Part shown: positions 1 to 6,966 of the stretch, one piece after another
How the letters are laid out: every line of letters starts with the position of its first letter
Position numbering within the stretch: position 1 is the first letter of the stretch
Assembly: GCA_964595625.1 (NCBI GenBank)
Contig: CAZQQU010000003.1
Coordinates: 124,001-188,000 of the forward strand
Direction: 5' to 3'
DNA: 64,000 bases
Source of the DNA: CAZQQU01 sp964595625
GTDB lineage: Bacteria; Bacteroidota; Bacteroidia; Flavobacteriales; Flavobacteriaceae
Notes under the pieces: generated by a model
The model's input: only the letters and a program-made list of their open reading frames with translations
Databases searched by the model: none
What the model was told of the DNA's origin: nothing
Translations under genes and position numbers: made by a program

Positions 1-896
1 CGGCCTATCAAACGCTCTATGTTTGTTTAAAAACCATGGCTCAATTGATGGCTCCGGTTGCACCTTTTTATGCCGAACGACTTTATAAAGATTTAACCGG
101 TGAGGAATCGGTACACTTATCCAATTTCCCCACTGTAGATCAATCTTTAATCAACCCCGAATTAGAACAAAAAATGCAGCTAGCACAAACCATTTCGTCA
201 TTGGTATTGTCGTTGCGACAAAAAGAAAAAATTAAAGTTCGGCAACCACTTCAAAAAGTGATGATTCCGGTATTAAATTCCAGTCAACGGGAAACTATAC
301 AGGCCATTTCAGGGCTCATCAAACAAGAGGTAAATGTGAAAGAAGTAGAGCTCATCGATGAGGACTCGGGTATACTTGTCAAAAAAATCAAACCGCATTT
401 TAAAACTTTGGGTCCCCGCTTTGGTTCCGATCTAAAAGAAGTAACTGCAGTCATTAATGGCTTAAGCCAAAAAGAAATAAAAGAATTTGAGCGAGAAGGG
501 AAAATTTCTGTAGAAATTAACGGAAAAAGTATTATTTTGCACATCGATGAGGTAGAAATTACCTCACAAGATATCGAAGGCTGGCTGGTTTCAAGTGACC
601 AAGGAGTTACCGTCGCTTTAGATATCACCATTACAGACTCGCTACGTGAGGAAGGAATTGCGCGGGAGTTAGTTAACCGTATTCAAAACTTAAGGAAAGA
701 CTCCGGGTTTGAGGTGACCGATCGTATCGAAGCTATTTTCAAACCCCACCCACTTATTGAAGCCGCAGTTACTAAACACATGGAATACATCAAACAAGAG
801 ACCTTGTGTAACGAGATTCGATTTCAAGACCTTATCGAAGGTGTGGAAATAAGTTTTGACGACATAACAACAACTATTTGTATAAAAAAAATTTGA
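1..896 (+). CDS. ileS: Isoleucyl-tRNA synthetase, C-terminal part (5' end outside window)
   Basis: The open frame runs in from the left edge (first complete codon at base 3), so this is the 3' end of a longer gene. The visible 298 or so residues match the end of class Ia isoleucyl-tRNA synthetase: the helical anticodon-binding domain (motif MAPVAPFYAERLY, then KVRQPLQKV), followed by the C-terminal extension found in the long bacterial form (REEGIARELVNRIQNLRKDSGFEV). The enzyme charges tRNA-Ile in the cytoplasm. The catalytic HIGH and KMSKS motifs lie outside the window. The dksA-like gene starts 7 bases downstream, so the two are probably co-transcribed. An internal ATG at 36 is not the real start. 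Confidence 0.93.
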   Translation, partial: AYQTLYVCLKTMAQLMAPVAPFYAERLYKDLTGEESVHLSNFPTVDQSLINPELEQKMQLAQTISSLVLSLRQKEKIKVRQPLQKVMIPVLNSSQRETIQAISGLIKQEVNVKEVELIDEDSGILVKKIKPHFKTLGPRFGSDLKEVTAVINGLSQKEIKEFEREGKISVEINGKSIILHIDEVEITSQDIEGWLVSSDQGVTVALDITITDSLREEGIARELVNRIQNLRKDSGFEVTDRIEAIFKPHPLIEAAVTKHMEYIKQETLCNEIRFQDLIEGVEISFDDITTTICIKKI

Positions 897-903
897 TACT
901 ATT

Positions 904-1284
904 ATGAGTGAAGAAAGATTGAGATACAGCGACGCCGAATTGGAAGAATTTCGGCAGATTATTTTAGAGAAAATAGAAAAAGCACAAGAACAATTGGAGC
1001 TGATTAGAAGCGCGTATATGAACGATGTGGATAATGGAACTGACGACACTTCGCCGACCTTTAAAGCCTTTGAAGAAGGCAGCTTGGTGATGTCTAAAGA
1101 GTCTAACTCCCAGTTAGCTATTCGTCAGGAAAAATTTATCCGGGATTTAAAAAATGCGTTGATTCGTATTGAAAACAAAACCTATGGGATTTGTCGGGTA
1201 ACTCAGAAATTAATCGACAAAGAAAGGTTAAAATTGGTTCCTCATGCGACCTTGAGTATTGAGGCAAAAAACATGCAGTTATAA
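904..1284 (+). CDS. DksA/TraR-family protein lacking the zinc-finger cysteines
   Basis: A 126-residue protein with an acidic N-terminal coiled coil (about residues 8-40) and a C-terminal part where DksA/TraR proteins carry a four-cysteine zinc finger. Here only one cysteine is left (YGICRVTQKLI, near residue 98); the other three positions are not cysteine. The closing motif VPHATLSIEAK is typical of the Bacteroidota members of this family. DksA binds the RNA polymerase secondary channel and works with ppGpp; whether this shorter, zinc-less form does so is inference. It lies 7 bases after ileS and is followed by a strong hairpin, then lspA. Confidence 0.85.
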   Translation: MSEERLRYSDAELEEFRQIILEKIEKAQEQLELIRSAYMNDVDNGTDDTSPTFKAFEEGSLVMSKESNSQLAIRQEKFIRDLKNALIRIENKTYGICRVTQKLIDKERLKLVPHATLSIEAKNMQL

Positions 1285-1288
1285 ACAA

Positions 1289-1317
1289 AATAAACGCTCT
1301 GAAATAGAGCGTTTATT
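1289..1317 (+). terminator. Perfect 12-bp hairpin after the dksA-like gene
   Basis: AATAAACGCTCT (1289-1300) pairs perfectly with AGAGCGTTTATT (1306-1317) around a 5-base loop. It sits 5 bases after the dksA-like stop codon and 17 bases before the lspA start. A T-rich 3' arm but no long T tract follows, so it may only attenuate transcription into lspA. Confidence 0.6.
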
Positions 1318-1333
1318 CTGAAAATATAAACGA

Positions 1334-1954
1334 ATGTCATTACGAAAATCAGTCCTCATCATCGTGGTCATTTTACTGCTTGATCAGGCTACCAAAATAT
1401 ATATTAAGACCAACTTTATGCTTCAGGAAGAAGCATTTCGAGTATTTGACTGGTTTCGAATTTATTTTATAGAAAACGAGGGCATGGCTTGGGGAGCTAA
1501 GATTCCCGGGAAGTATGGGAAGTTACTACTCACCCTACTTCGATTGGTCGCAGTAACCGGTATCGGTTATTGGCTATGGAAGAGCATTAAACACCACCGC
1601 CCAAAGATATTAATCATATCTATATCACTCATTTTTGCCGGAGCGGTAGGAAACATCATAGACTCTGTTTTTTACGGACTTATATTTGACGATAGCTACC
1701 GACAAGTGGCTACTCTTTTCCCGGAAGGGGGAGGTTATGGCACCTTGTTTCACGGAAAAGTGGTTGATATGCTCTACTTCCCGATATACAACGACTTTTT
1801 ACCGGAGTGGATTCCCATTTGGGGAGGCAAGCATTTTACTTTTTTTGACCCGGTTTTTAATATTGCCGACACAGCTATTAGTACCGGAGTAGCCTTGTTG
1901 CTGTTGTTCAACAAAAAAGCTTTCCCCAAAGAAGAAAACCAACCCGCGGTATAA
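1334..1954 (+). CDS. lspA: Lipoprotein signal peptidase (signal peptidase II)
   Basis: A 206-residue inner-membrane aspartic protease that removes signal peptides from diacylated prolipoproteins. Four hydrophobic segments are visible (about residues 6-20, 65-82, 92-112 and 182-196). Family motifs are present: DQATK near residue 17, the catalytic-Asp region GAVGNIID (about 103-110), and FNIADTAIS with the second Asp (about 175-183). It is longer than the roughly 160-residue enterobacterial enzyme because of an extra loop before GKVVDMLYFP, common in Bacteroidota. Its substrates in this window would include the Rhs-associated lipoproteins, the C45 lipoprotein and the M13 peptidase. It converges on asd. 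Confidence 0.93.
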   Translation: MSLRKSVLIIVVILLLDQATKIYIKTNFMLQEEAFRVFDWFRIYFIENEGMAWGAKIPGKYGKLLLTLLRLVAVTGIGYWLWKSIKHHRPKILIISISLIFAGAVGNIIDSVFYGLIFDDSYRQVATLFPEGGGYGTLFHGKVVDMLYFPIYNDFLPEWIPIWGGKHFTFFDPVFNIADTAISTGVALLLLFNKKAFPKEENQPAV

Positions 1955-1976
1955 GCAGGCAACTTTTTGTACTCTA

Positions 1977-2966
1977 TTAAATCAGCTTGTTATTTACAAG
2001 ATACTCTGCGATTTGAACTGTATTGGTGGCGGCTCCTTTTCGTAAATTGTCACTAACGATCCACATATTTAAACTTTTGGGTTGGGATAAATCCCGTCGT
2101 ATTCTTCCGACAAACACCTCGTCTTTTCCTTGAGCATATAAGGGCATCGGATAGGTTTGGGTATCGGGATTGTCTTGTAGAGTAACTCCAGGCGTTTGAT
2201 GAAGTAACAAGCGTAGCTCGTCGATATTAAAATCTTGTTCAAACTCCACATTTACAGACTCACTATGCCCGCCAACTACCGGAACTCGCACGGCAGTTGC
2301 TGACACAGCGATGGTAGGATCAGCTAAAATTTTTTGAGTCTCTCTAACCATTTTCATCTCTTCTTTGGTATAGCCATTCTCTTCAAAAACATCACAATGG
2401 GGTATGGCATTTCGATGAATAGGATAGGGATAGGCCATATCACCGCCTTTTCCATGAGTCTCATTATTAAGTTGCTGCATGGCTTTAACACCTGTCCCGG
2501 TTACTGATTGGTAGGTGGAGATAACTACGCGCTTGATTCGGTATTTTTGGTGTAGAGGATAAAGCACCATTACCAATTGGATGGTTGAACAATTTGGATT
2601 GGCGATAATGGCATCCTCCCGGGTTAGTAAAGAAGCATTGATTTCAGGAACAATAAGTTTTTTATGGTGATCCATCCGCCAGGCCGACGAGTTATCAATG
2701 ACCTTGGTACCCACAGCTGCAAAACGTGGTGCCCACTCTAAAGAGGTTGTGCCTCCGGCAGAAAAAATAGCCAAATCAGGAGCAGCTTCAACGGCTTGTT
2801 CAAGGCCCATTACAGTATATTCTTTATTTTTAAAAACCATTTTCTTACCTACCGATTTCTCAGAAGCCACTAATAAAAGTTCATTGATAGGAAATTGTCG
2901 TTCTTCCAATACTTGAAGCACTACTCCACCGACCATTCCAGTGGCGCCAACAACTGCTATTTTCAT
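1977..2966 (-). CDS. asd: Aspartate-semialdehyde dehydrogenase
   Basis: NADPH-dependent reduction of aspartyl phosphate to aspartate semialdehyde, the branch point to lysine/diaminopimelate, threonine and methionine. The start at 2966 gives 329 residues beginning MKIAVVGATGMVG, the Rossmann nucleotide loop; an in-frame upstream start at 3056 would add 30 unrelated residues across the mscL terminator and is rejected. The catalytic cysteine is in IANPNCSTIQ, and the C-terminal KGAATNTVQIAEYL is typical of the family. The gene is last in a leftward series alr-mscL-asd, separated from mscL by a terminator hairpin. Confidence 0.95.
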   Translation of the reverse strand: MKIAVVGATGMVGGVVLQVLEERQFPINELLLVASEKSVGKKMVFKNKEYTVMGLEQAVEAAPDLAIFSAGGTTSLEWAPRFAAVGTKVIDNSSAWRMDHHKKLIVPEINASLLTREDAIIANPNCSTIQLVMVLYPLHQKYRIKRVVISTYQSVTGTGVKAMQQLNNETHGKGGDMAYPYPIHRNAIPHCDVFEENGYTKEEMKMVRETQKILADPTIAVSATAVRVPVVGGHSESVNVEFEQDFNIDELRLLLHQTPGVTLQDNPDTQTYPMPLYAQGKDEVFVGRIRRDLSQPKSLNMWIVSDNLRKGAATNTVQIAEYLVNNKLI

Positions 2967-3043
2967 AGATATAGATTTCAGGTTTTTAAAAATTTGCTGT
3001 AAAAATACGTATAGTGTTGATAACTGAAGCAGTTTGTTTCCAT

Positions 3044-3076
3044 AAAAAAATCCCACTGAAAGTAGCGGGATTTTTT
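3044..3076 (-). terminator. Terminator of mscL
   Basis: TCCCACT (3051-3057) and AGCGGGA (3064-3070) form a 7-bp stem with one G-T pair and a 6-base loop. Seven A residues lie on the left side (3044-3050), giving a U tract in the leftward transcript, and T residues on the right, so it may act in both directions. It separates mscL from asd. Confidence 0.8.
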
Positions 3077-3096
3077 AAATGTAAGCTTTTGGGTAC

Positions 3097-3498
3097 TTAT
3101 TTTTTTAGTAAATCTCGTATTTCTGCCAGAAGTTCTTCTTGGGTAGGACCTGCCGGAGCTGGAGCTTCTTCTACTTCTTTTTTCTTGAGTTTATTGAGGC
3201 CTTTGATAATCATAAACATCACAAAAGCCACGATGATAAAATCAATAACACTGGTAATAAAGGTACCATATAAAACGGCTATTTCACTCACCGCTTCACC
3301 AGCTGCATTCGTCCCTTCAGGCTGAATAATCCATTTTAAATCGTTAAAATCCGATTGGAACAACAATCCTACTAAGGGAGAGACCACTCCGTCAGTAAAG
3401 CTGCTAACCACTTTACCGAATGCAGCACCCATAACAAAAGCGACTGCAATATCGACCAAGTTGCCTTTAAGGGCAAATTCTTTAAATTCTTTAAGCAT
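3097..3498 (-). CDS. mscL: Large-conductance mechanosensitive channel
   Basis: A 133-residue inner-membrane channel that opens under membrane tension to release solutes during hypo-osmotic shock. The N-terminal FKEFALKGNLVDIAVAFVMGAAFGKVV is the conserved first helix with the glycine/alanine-rich pore constriction; the second membrane helix (ITSVIDFIIVAFVMFMII, about 82-99) leads to a charged C-terminal bundle (KKKEVEEAP and EELLAEIRDLLKK). Length and order agree with the family. It is transcribed alone or with alr (46 bases upstream) and ends at a clear terminator. Confidence 0.96.
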   Translation of the reverse strand: MLKEFKEFALKGNLVDIAVAFVMGAAFGKVVSSFTDGVVSPLVGLLFQSDFNDLKWIIQPEGTNAAGEAVSEIAVLYGTFITSVIDFIIVAFVMFMIIKGLNKLKKKEVEEAPAPAGPTQEELLAEIRDLLKK

Positions 3499-3544
3499 AC
3501 ATTTAGGTTTTTAGGTTTGTTCAGCTAAAATAGTAAAAAAAGAA

Positions 3545-4648
3545 TTAGGATTTAACAATCCTTTTTATCCGAGCCGAAATCGATGTTATAATTTCATACG
3601 AAATACTTCCGATGCCTTGTGCAAAACTTTCGGCAGAGGCGCCTTGTCCAAAAACAATTACGGGGTCTCCTTCTTGGCAGTCGATATCGGTTACATCTAC
3701 CATCAACATATCCATACAAATATTACCAACAGTAGGTGCCTTTTGGCCATGTATATACACCACTCCCTTTCCTTTTCCATACGCCCTACTGATCCCATCG
3801 GCATGGCCTAAAGGCAAGGTAGCAATCACTTTGTTACCCGGACTGCTATATCCAAAATTATACCCCACATAGTCACCTTCTTTAATAGAATGTATTTGTG
3901 AAATCAGTGTTTTAAGCGTAGCAACGGGACGTAGATTTTGATCTTCAATTGGGTCATTGGAATAACCATACAGTCCTATTCCCGACCGAACCATATCTAA
4001 GTGTGCTTCCGGAAAATGGAGTATTCCAGAGGTGTTTAAAGTATGTTTGATAAAGGATTTTCCGAGTTTGTTTTCCAAATAAGAAGCCGTCGTTAAATAA
4101 GTTTTTATTTGCCGTAAGGCAAATTCTCTATGACTCACATCTTCACTGGCGGCCAAATGTGAAAACACGGATACCACCTCAATACACGAATTAGTAGTCA
4201 GCAAATCGGCCAAAGTACTTTGATCTTGAGGATGTATACCAATTCGATTCATACCCGAATTAATCTTGATATGCACAGGATAATTTCGGCATTGTTTTTC
4301 TTGGGCGAGAGCTATAAATTTTTGTAATAAACCCAAGGAATACAAATTGGGCTCTAAGTGGTATTCTATCAAAGTTTGCAGACTGCACTCCAATGGGTGC
4401 AGCACTAAAATAGGCTTTTGAATCCCTTGCTGGCGTAAAAGGACCCCTTCATGGGTATATGCTACAGCAAAATAATCCGCTCCCAGTTGCTCTAATTTTT
4501 GAGCTATAGCCACACTGTCACTCCCGTAAGAATTGGCCTTTACCACGGCCATTAAACGCGTGTTGGGCGATATTTTAGACCGAAGATAGCTATAATTGTT
4601 CGCTAAGGCATTCAGGTCAATTTCAAGGGTTGTTTCACAAATTTTCAA
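3545..4648 (-). CDS. alr: Alanine racemase
   Basis: A 367-residue PLP enzyme that interconverts L- and D-alanine for peptidoglycan. The PLP lysine lies in VVKANSYGSD (about residue 37), the family motif IKINSGMNRIG is near residue 128, and the second catalytic residue, a tyrosine, lies in ADGISRAYGKG (about 265). Some Bacteroidota carry alr fused to murF; this copy is free-standing. It faces leftward, divergent from the gene at 4917, and the shared upstream region holds two inverted repeats. Confidence 0.95.
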   Translation of the reverse strand: MKICETTLEIDLNALANNYSYLRSKISPNTRLMAVVKANSYGSDSVAIAQKLEQLGADYFAVAYTHEGVLLRQQGIQKPILVLHPLECSLQTLIEYHLEPNLYSLGLLQKFIALAQEKQCRNYPVHIKINSGMNRIGIHPQDQSTLADLLTTNSCIEVVSVFSHLAASEDVSHREFALRQIKTYLTTASYLENKLGKSFIKHTLNTSGILHFPEAHLDMVRSGIGLYGYSNDPIEDQNLRPVATLKTLISQIHSIKEGDYVGYNFGYSSPGNKVIATLPLGHADGISRAYGKGKGVVYIHGQKAPTVGNICMDMLMVDVTDIDCQEGDPVIVFGQGASAESFAQGIGSISYEIITSISARIKRIVKS

Positions 4649-4706
4649 AATAGGTATGGGTATTAGTAAGCAATTCGATGGGAGTTGTTCAATGGGTAGT
4701 AAATTT

Positions 4707-4724
4707 TTTTCCCTGACGGGAAAA
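4707..4724. repeat. Inverted repeat TTTTCCC-TGAC-GGGAAAA
   Basis: A perfect 7-bp inverted repeat with a 4-base loop in the alr upstream region. It belongs to a family of TTTCCC-N4-GGGAAA hairpins also seen at 6875, 15560 and 50157. Function unknown. Confidence 0.6.
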
Positions 4725-4827
4725 GTAACATTCTATAAAAATTAAAAAAACAGCTTCTGTTTTCAGTAGCTCTTTCTACCCACCTCGCTTTTTGTAATGT
4801 AATATCAGGAAACATTTTGTATTTTTA

Positions 4828-4849
4828 GCTGCTAAATGACTTTAGCAGC
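4828..4849 (+). promoter_or_regulatory. Perfect stem-loop in the leader of the gene at 4917
   Basis: GCTGCTAAA (4828-4836) pairs perfectly with TTTAGCAGC (4841-4849) around TGAC. It follows a weak -7-like box (TATTTTTA, 4820-4827), so it would form the very 5' end of the transcript, about 68 bases before the start codon. It may protect the RNA or bind a regulator; no T tract follows, so it is not a classic terminator. Confidence 0.45.
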
Positions 4850-4916
4850 GTTTAAGTTTTAAGAGTGTAAAATTAAAAAACATAAGCCGCTTAAAATAAA
4901 ATAAATCATAAAAATT

Positions 4917-5633
4917 ATGGACCAAAAACTTCTGGGTGAAATTCGTGCCTTAGCCGAAAGTTTAACTCAAGAAAATAAGCTTGGAGATCTTAATTTCTAC
5001 AAAAATAAAGTAGGAGCGCTATACGAAAGACTAGTGGTTGCATCGTATTTACAAGAAAATCCGCTACCCTCAGAATCTTCGGATCAGTCAGTGCAAGTGC
5101 CCACTCATGATCCGCTCACCGAACCGGCTACTGAAAAAATTAAAGATATTGTAGCTCAAATGCCGGAAGAAACCGTATTAGTAGACGACTTAATAGATGA
5201 AATCATCACACCCAAGCACGATCTAAACGAAATTGAAGTGTTTGCGGCAGAATACCAACAAATTCCAGAATTTGAACCCAAAGAAATCGTTCCCCAGCCA
5301 GAATTAAATTTTTCAGAAAATACTACGGATATCGTTCCCGAAAACAAACCAACGCCACCACAACAAGATTTATCAGAGAAACAAAAATCACTCAACGAGA
5401 AAATTCATAAGAATGCGCCGATTGGTCTCAACGACCGCCTGGCTTTTACCAAGCATTTGTTTAATGGCAATGCCGAGGATTATCATCGAGTGATGTCACA
5501 AATCAGTACCATGACGACCCTGTCAGAAGTTCAATATTTTATCGACCACATTGTTCGCCCCGATTACAACTGGGAGGGTAAGGAATATTATGTGGACAAG
5601 TTCACTTCTTTTTTTGCTAAAAAATTTGAGTAA
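4917..5633 (+). CDS. Conserved hypothetical protein, acidic linker with C-terminal helical domain
   Basis: 238 residues, no signal peptide and no membrane segment, so probably cytoplasmic. An N-terminal helical part (residues 1-45), a long acidic, Pro/Glu-rich linker (about 46-160) and a conserved-looking C-terminal domain (about 165-238, starting NAPIGLNDRLAFTKHLFNG and ending with an aromatic-rich YVDKFTSFFAKKFE). I recall similar proteins in other flavobacteria next to rsmI but know no function. Its stop codon is followed in the same frame by the open frame of rsmI, which has no ordinary start codon, so translation of the two may be coupled. Confidence 0.75.
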   Translation: MDQKLLGEIRALAESLTQENKLGDLNFYKNKVGALYERLVVASYLQENPLPSESSDQSVQVPTHDPLTEPATEKIKDIVAQMPEETVLVDDLIDEIITPKHDLNEIEVFAAEYQQIPEFEPKEIVPQPELNFSENTTDIVPENKPTPPQQDLSEKQKSLNEKIHKNAPIGLNDRLAFTKHLFNGNAEDYHRVMSQISTMTTLSEVQYFIDHIVRPDYNWEGKEYYVDKFTSFFAKKFE

Positions 5634-5651
5634 CCTCTAGCTGTTATACCT

Positions 5652-6329
5652 CTGAAAACAACCCTTTTCATAGTCCCCACTCCCATAGGCCATCTGGAAG
5701 ACATGAGTTTTCGGGCCCTTCGCATATTGAAAGAAGTCGATTTAATTTTAGCGGAAGACACCCGCACCAGCGGCAAGTTACTCAAGCATTTTGAGATTTC
5801 TACCCCGATGGTTTCCCACCATATGCACAACGAACACCGTACCGTTCAAAAAATAATTCAACAACTGCTTACGGGCAAAACCATGGCTTTGATTTCAGAT
5901 GCCGGTACACCGGCTATTAGTGACCCGGGTTTTTTGCTAGTTCGCGCTTGTATTGAAGCGGGTATAGCTGTGGAATGTTTGCCCGGAGCTACCGCCTTCG
6001 TCCCAGCCTTAGTGCTTAGCGGATTGCCTTCAGAACGATTTGTCTTTGAAGGATTTTTACCCGTTAAAAAAGGCCGTCAAACCCGCTTAGAGGCACTTGC
6101 CCAAGAGCGTCGAACAATTATTTTGTATGAATCTCCTCATAAACTTTTAAAAACCTTAACCCAATTGGCCGAGGTACTCGGAGAAGAACGCAAAGCGTCG
6201 ATTTCCCGAGAAATCTCAAAACTTCACGAGGAAACGGTACGTGGAAATCTTCTCAGCTTAATTAATTATTATACAGAAAAGGCCCCTAAGGGAGAATTGG
6301 TGATTGTCGTCTCTGGAAAGGACTCGTAA
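5652..6329 (+). CDS. rsmI: 16S rRNA (cytidine-1402-2'-O)-methyltransferase with a non-standard start codon
   Basis: RsmI methylates the ribose of C1402 in the ribosomal P site using S-adenosylmethionine. The N-terminal motif IVPTPIGHLEDMSFRAL, AEDTRTSGKLL, the central SDAGTPAISDPGF and the LPGATAFVPAL segment are all diagnostic. The first ATG (5703) falls after VPTPIGHLED, which builds the cofactor fold and is present in-frame upstream, so it cannot be the true start. Between the upstream gene's TAA (5631-5633) and 5703 there is no ATG, GTG or TTG in frame; CTG at 5652 or ATA at 5646 are the only plausible starts. I used CTG 5652, giving 225 residues. The product is certain, the start is not. 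Confidence 0.85.
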   Translation: MKTTLFIVPTPIGHLEDMSFRALRILKEVDLILAEDTRTSGKLLKHFEISTPMVSHHMHNEHRTVQKIIQQLLTGKTMALISDAGTPAISDPGFLLVRACIEAGIAVECLPGATAFVPALVLSGLPSERFVFEGFLPVKKGRQTRLEALAQERRTIILYESPHKLLKTLTQLAEVLGEERKASISREISKLHEETVRGNLLSLINYYTEKAPKGELVIVVSGKDS

Positions 6330-6389
6330 GGACTCACCAATAGTGTAGGTATTTCAAACTGCAATCAGAATATCTTCGTAAATAGACCG

Positions 6390-6397
6390 TATCTTTG
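6390..6397 (+). promoter_or_regulatory. -7 box (TATCTTTG) of the OsmC-family gene
   Basis: Matches the Bacteroidota TAnnTTTG consensus exactly and ends 15 bases before the ATG at 6413. No convincing TTTG -33 box was found at the usual spacing. It overlaps a possible TTG start at 6395, which argues for the ATG. Confidence 0.5.
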
Positions 6398-6412
6398 CAG
6401 AAAATTTGGATT

Positions 6413-6829
6413 ATGAATCATGTTGTCACTACGTACTGGAAAAAGGATTTGCTGTTTGAATCAGACAATCCCTCGGGGCACCGAGTCTTAATGGACACTG
6501 CTGTTGAAAATGGAGGAACTAACCAAGGGCTTTCTCCCAAGGCGATGATGCTTTCGTCGTTGGCGGGATGCTCGGGCTTGGATGTTATTTCTATTCTCCA
6601 TAAAATGAAAGTTGTCCCCACCGATTTTAAAATCGAAGTCACCGGCGAATTGACCGAAGTACACCCCAAATACTATCATTCGATCCATGTAATTTATCAT
6701 TTTTATGGAGAAAATTTGGATTCCAGTAAAATTGAAAAAGCCGTGAATTTATCGATTGAGAAATACTGTGGTGTGATGGAAATGTTTCGTCGATTTGCTC
6801 AAGTAACCACCGAAATAGTCTATCACTAA
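6413..6829 (+). CDS. OsmC/Ohr-family protein
   Basis: 138 residues from the ATG at 6413; an in-frame TTG at 6395 is rejected because it lies inside a -7 box. OsmC-family proteins are cytoplasmic homodimers, many of which reduce organic hydroperoxides through two cysteines. Here one cysteine sits in the helix SSLAGCSGLDVI (about residue 54) and the second in KYCGVMEMF (about 122), in the family positions, and PKAMMLSSLAG is the usual lead-in. It resembles the YhfA-like branch rather than Ohr, so peroxidase activity is possible but unproven. It stands alone between rsmI and recJ. Confidence 0.88.
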   Translation: MNHVVTTYWKKDLLFESDNPSGHRVLMDTAVENGGTNQGLSPKAMMLSSLAGCSGLDVISILHKMKVVPTDFKIEVTGELTEVHPKYYHSIHVIYHFYGENLDSSKIEKAVNLSIEKYCGVMEMFRRFAQVTTEIVYH

Positions 6830-6860
6830 TAATTTCATAAAATAAATAAACTCATAAGGA

Positions 6861-6902
6861 CGGTCTCTGTATTTTTCCCGTAAGGGAATACCCCAGAAAC
6901 CG
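6861..6902 (+). repeat. Long imperfect hairpin between the osmC-like gene and recJ
   Basis: Outer arms CGGTCTCTG (6861-6869) and CAGAAACCG (6894-6902) pair with one mismatch; inside lies the perfect hairpin TTCCCGTAAGGGAA (6875-6888). It ends 10 bases before a -7 box for recJ. It has no T tract, so it is better read as an intergenic repeat or regulatory structure than as a terminator. Confidence 0.5.
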
Positions 6903-6912
6903 CCCGATGGGG

Positions 6913-6920
6913 TATATTTG
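6913..6920 (+). promoter_or_regulatory. -7 box (TATATTTG) upstream of recJ
   Basis: Exact TAnnTTTG match 46 bases before the recJ ATG. No clear -33 box; the region upstream is the hairpin at 6861-6902. Confidence 0.4.
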
Positions 6921-6966
6921 TGGTTTTTTATGTAGCTTTACACTACTTTTTAGGATAGATTGAGAT

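Noticed and set aside
2967..3056. Longer N-terminus for asd
   Set aside because: It covers the mscL terminator and adds 30 residues before the Rossmann loop that family members do not have.
5703..6329. rsmI starting at the ATG at 5703
   Set aside because: This removes the conserved VPTPIGHLED segment, which is present in frame just upstream.
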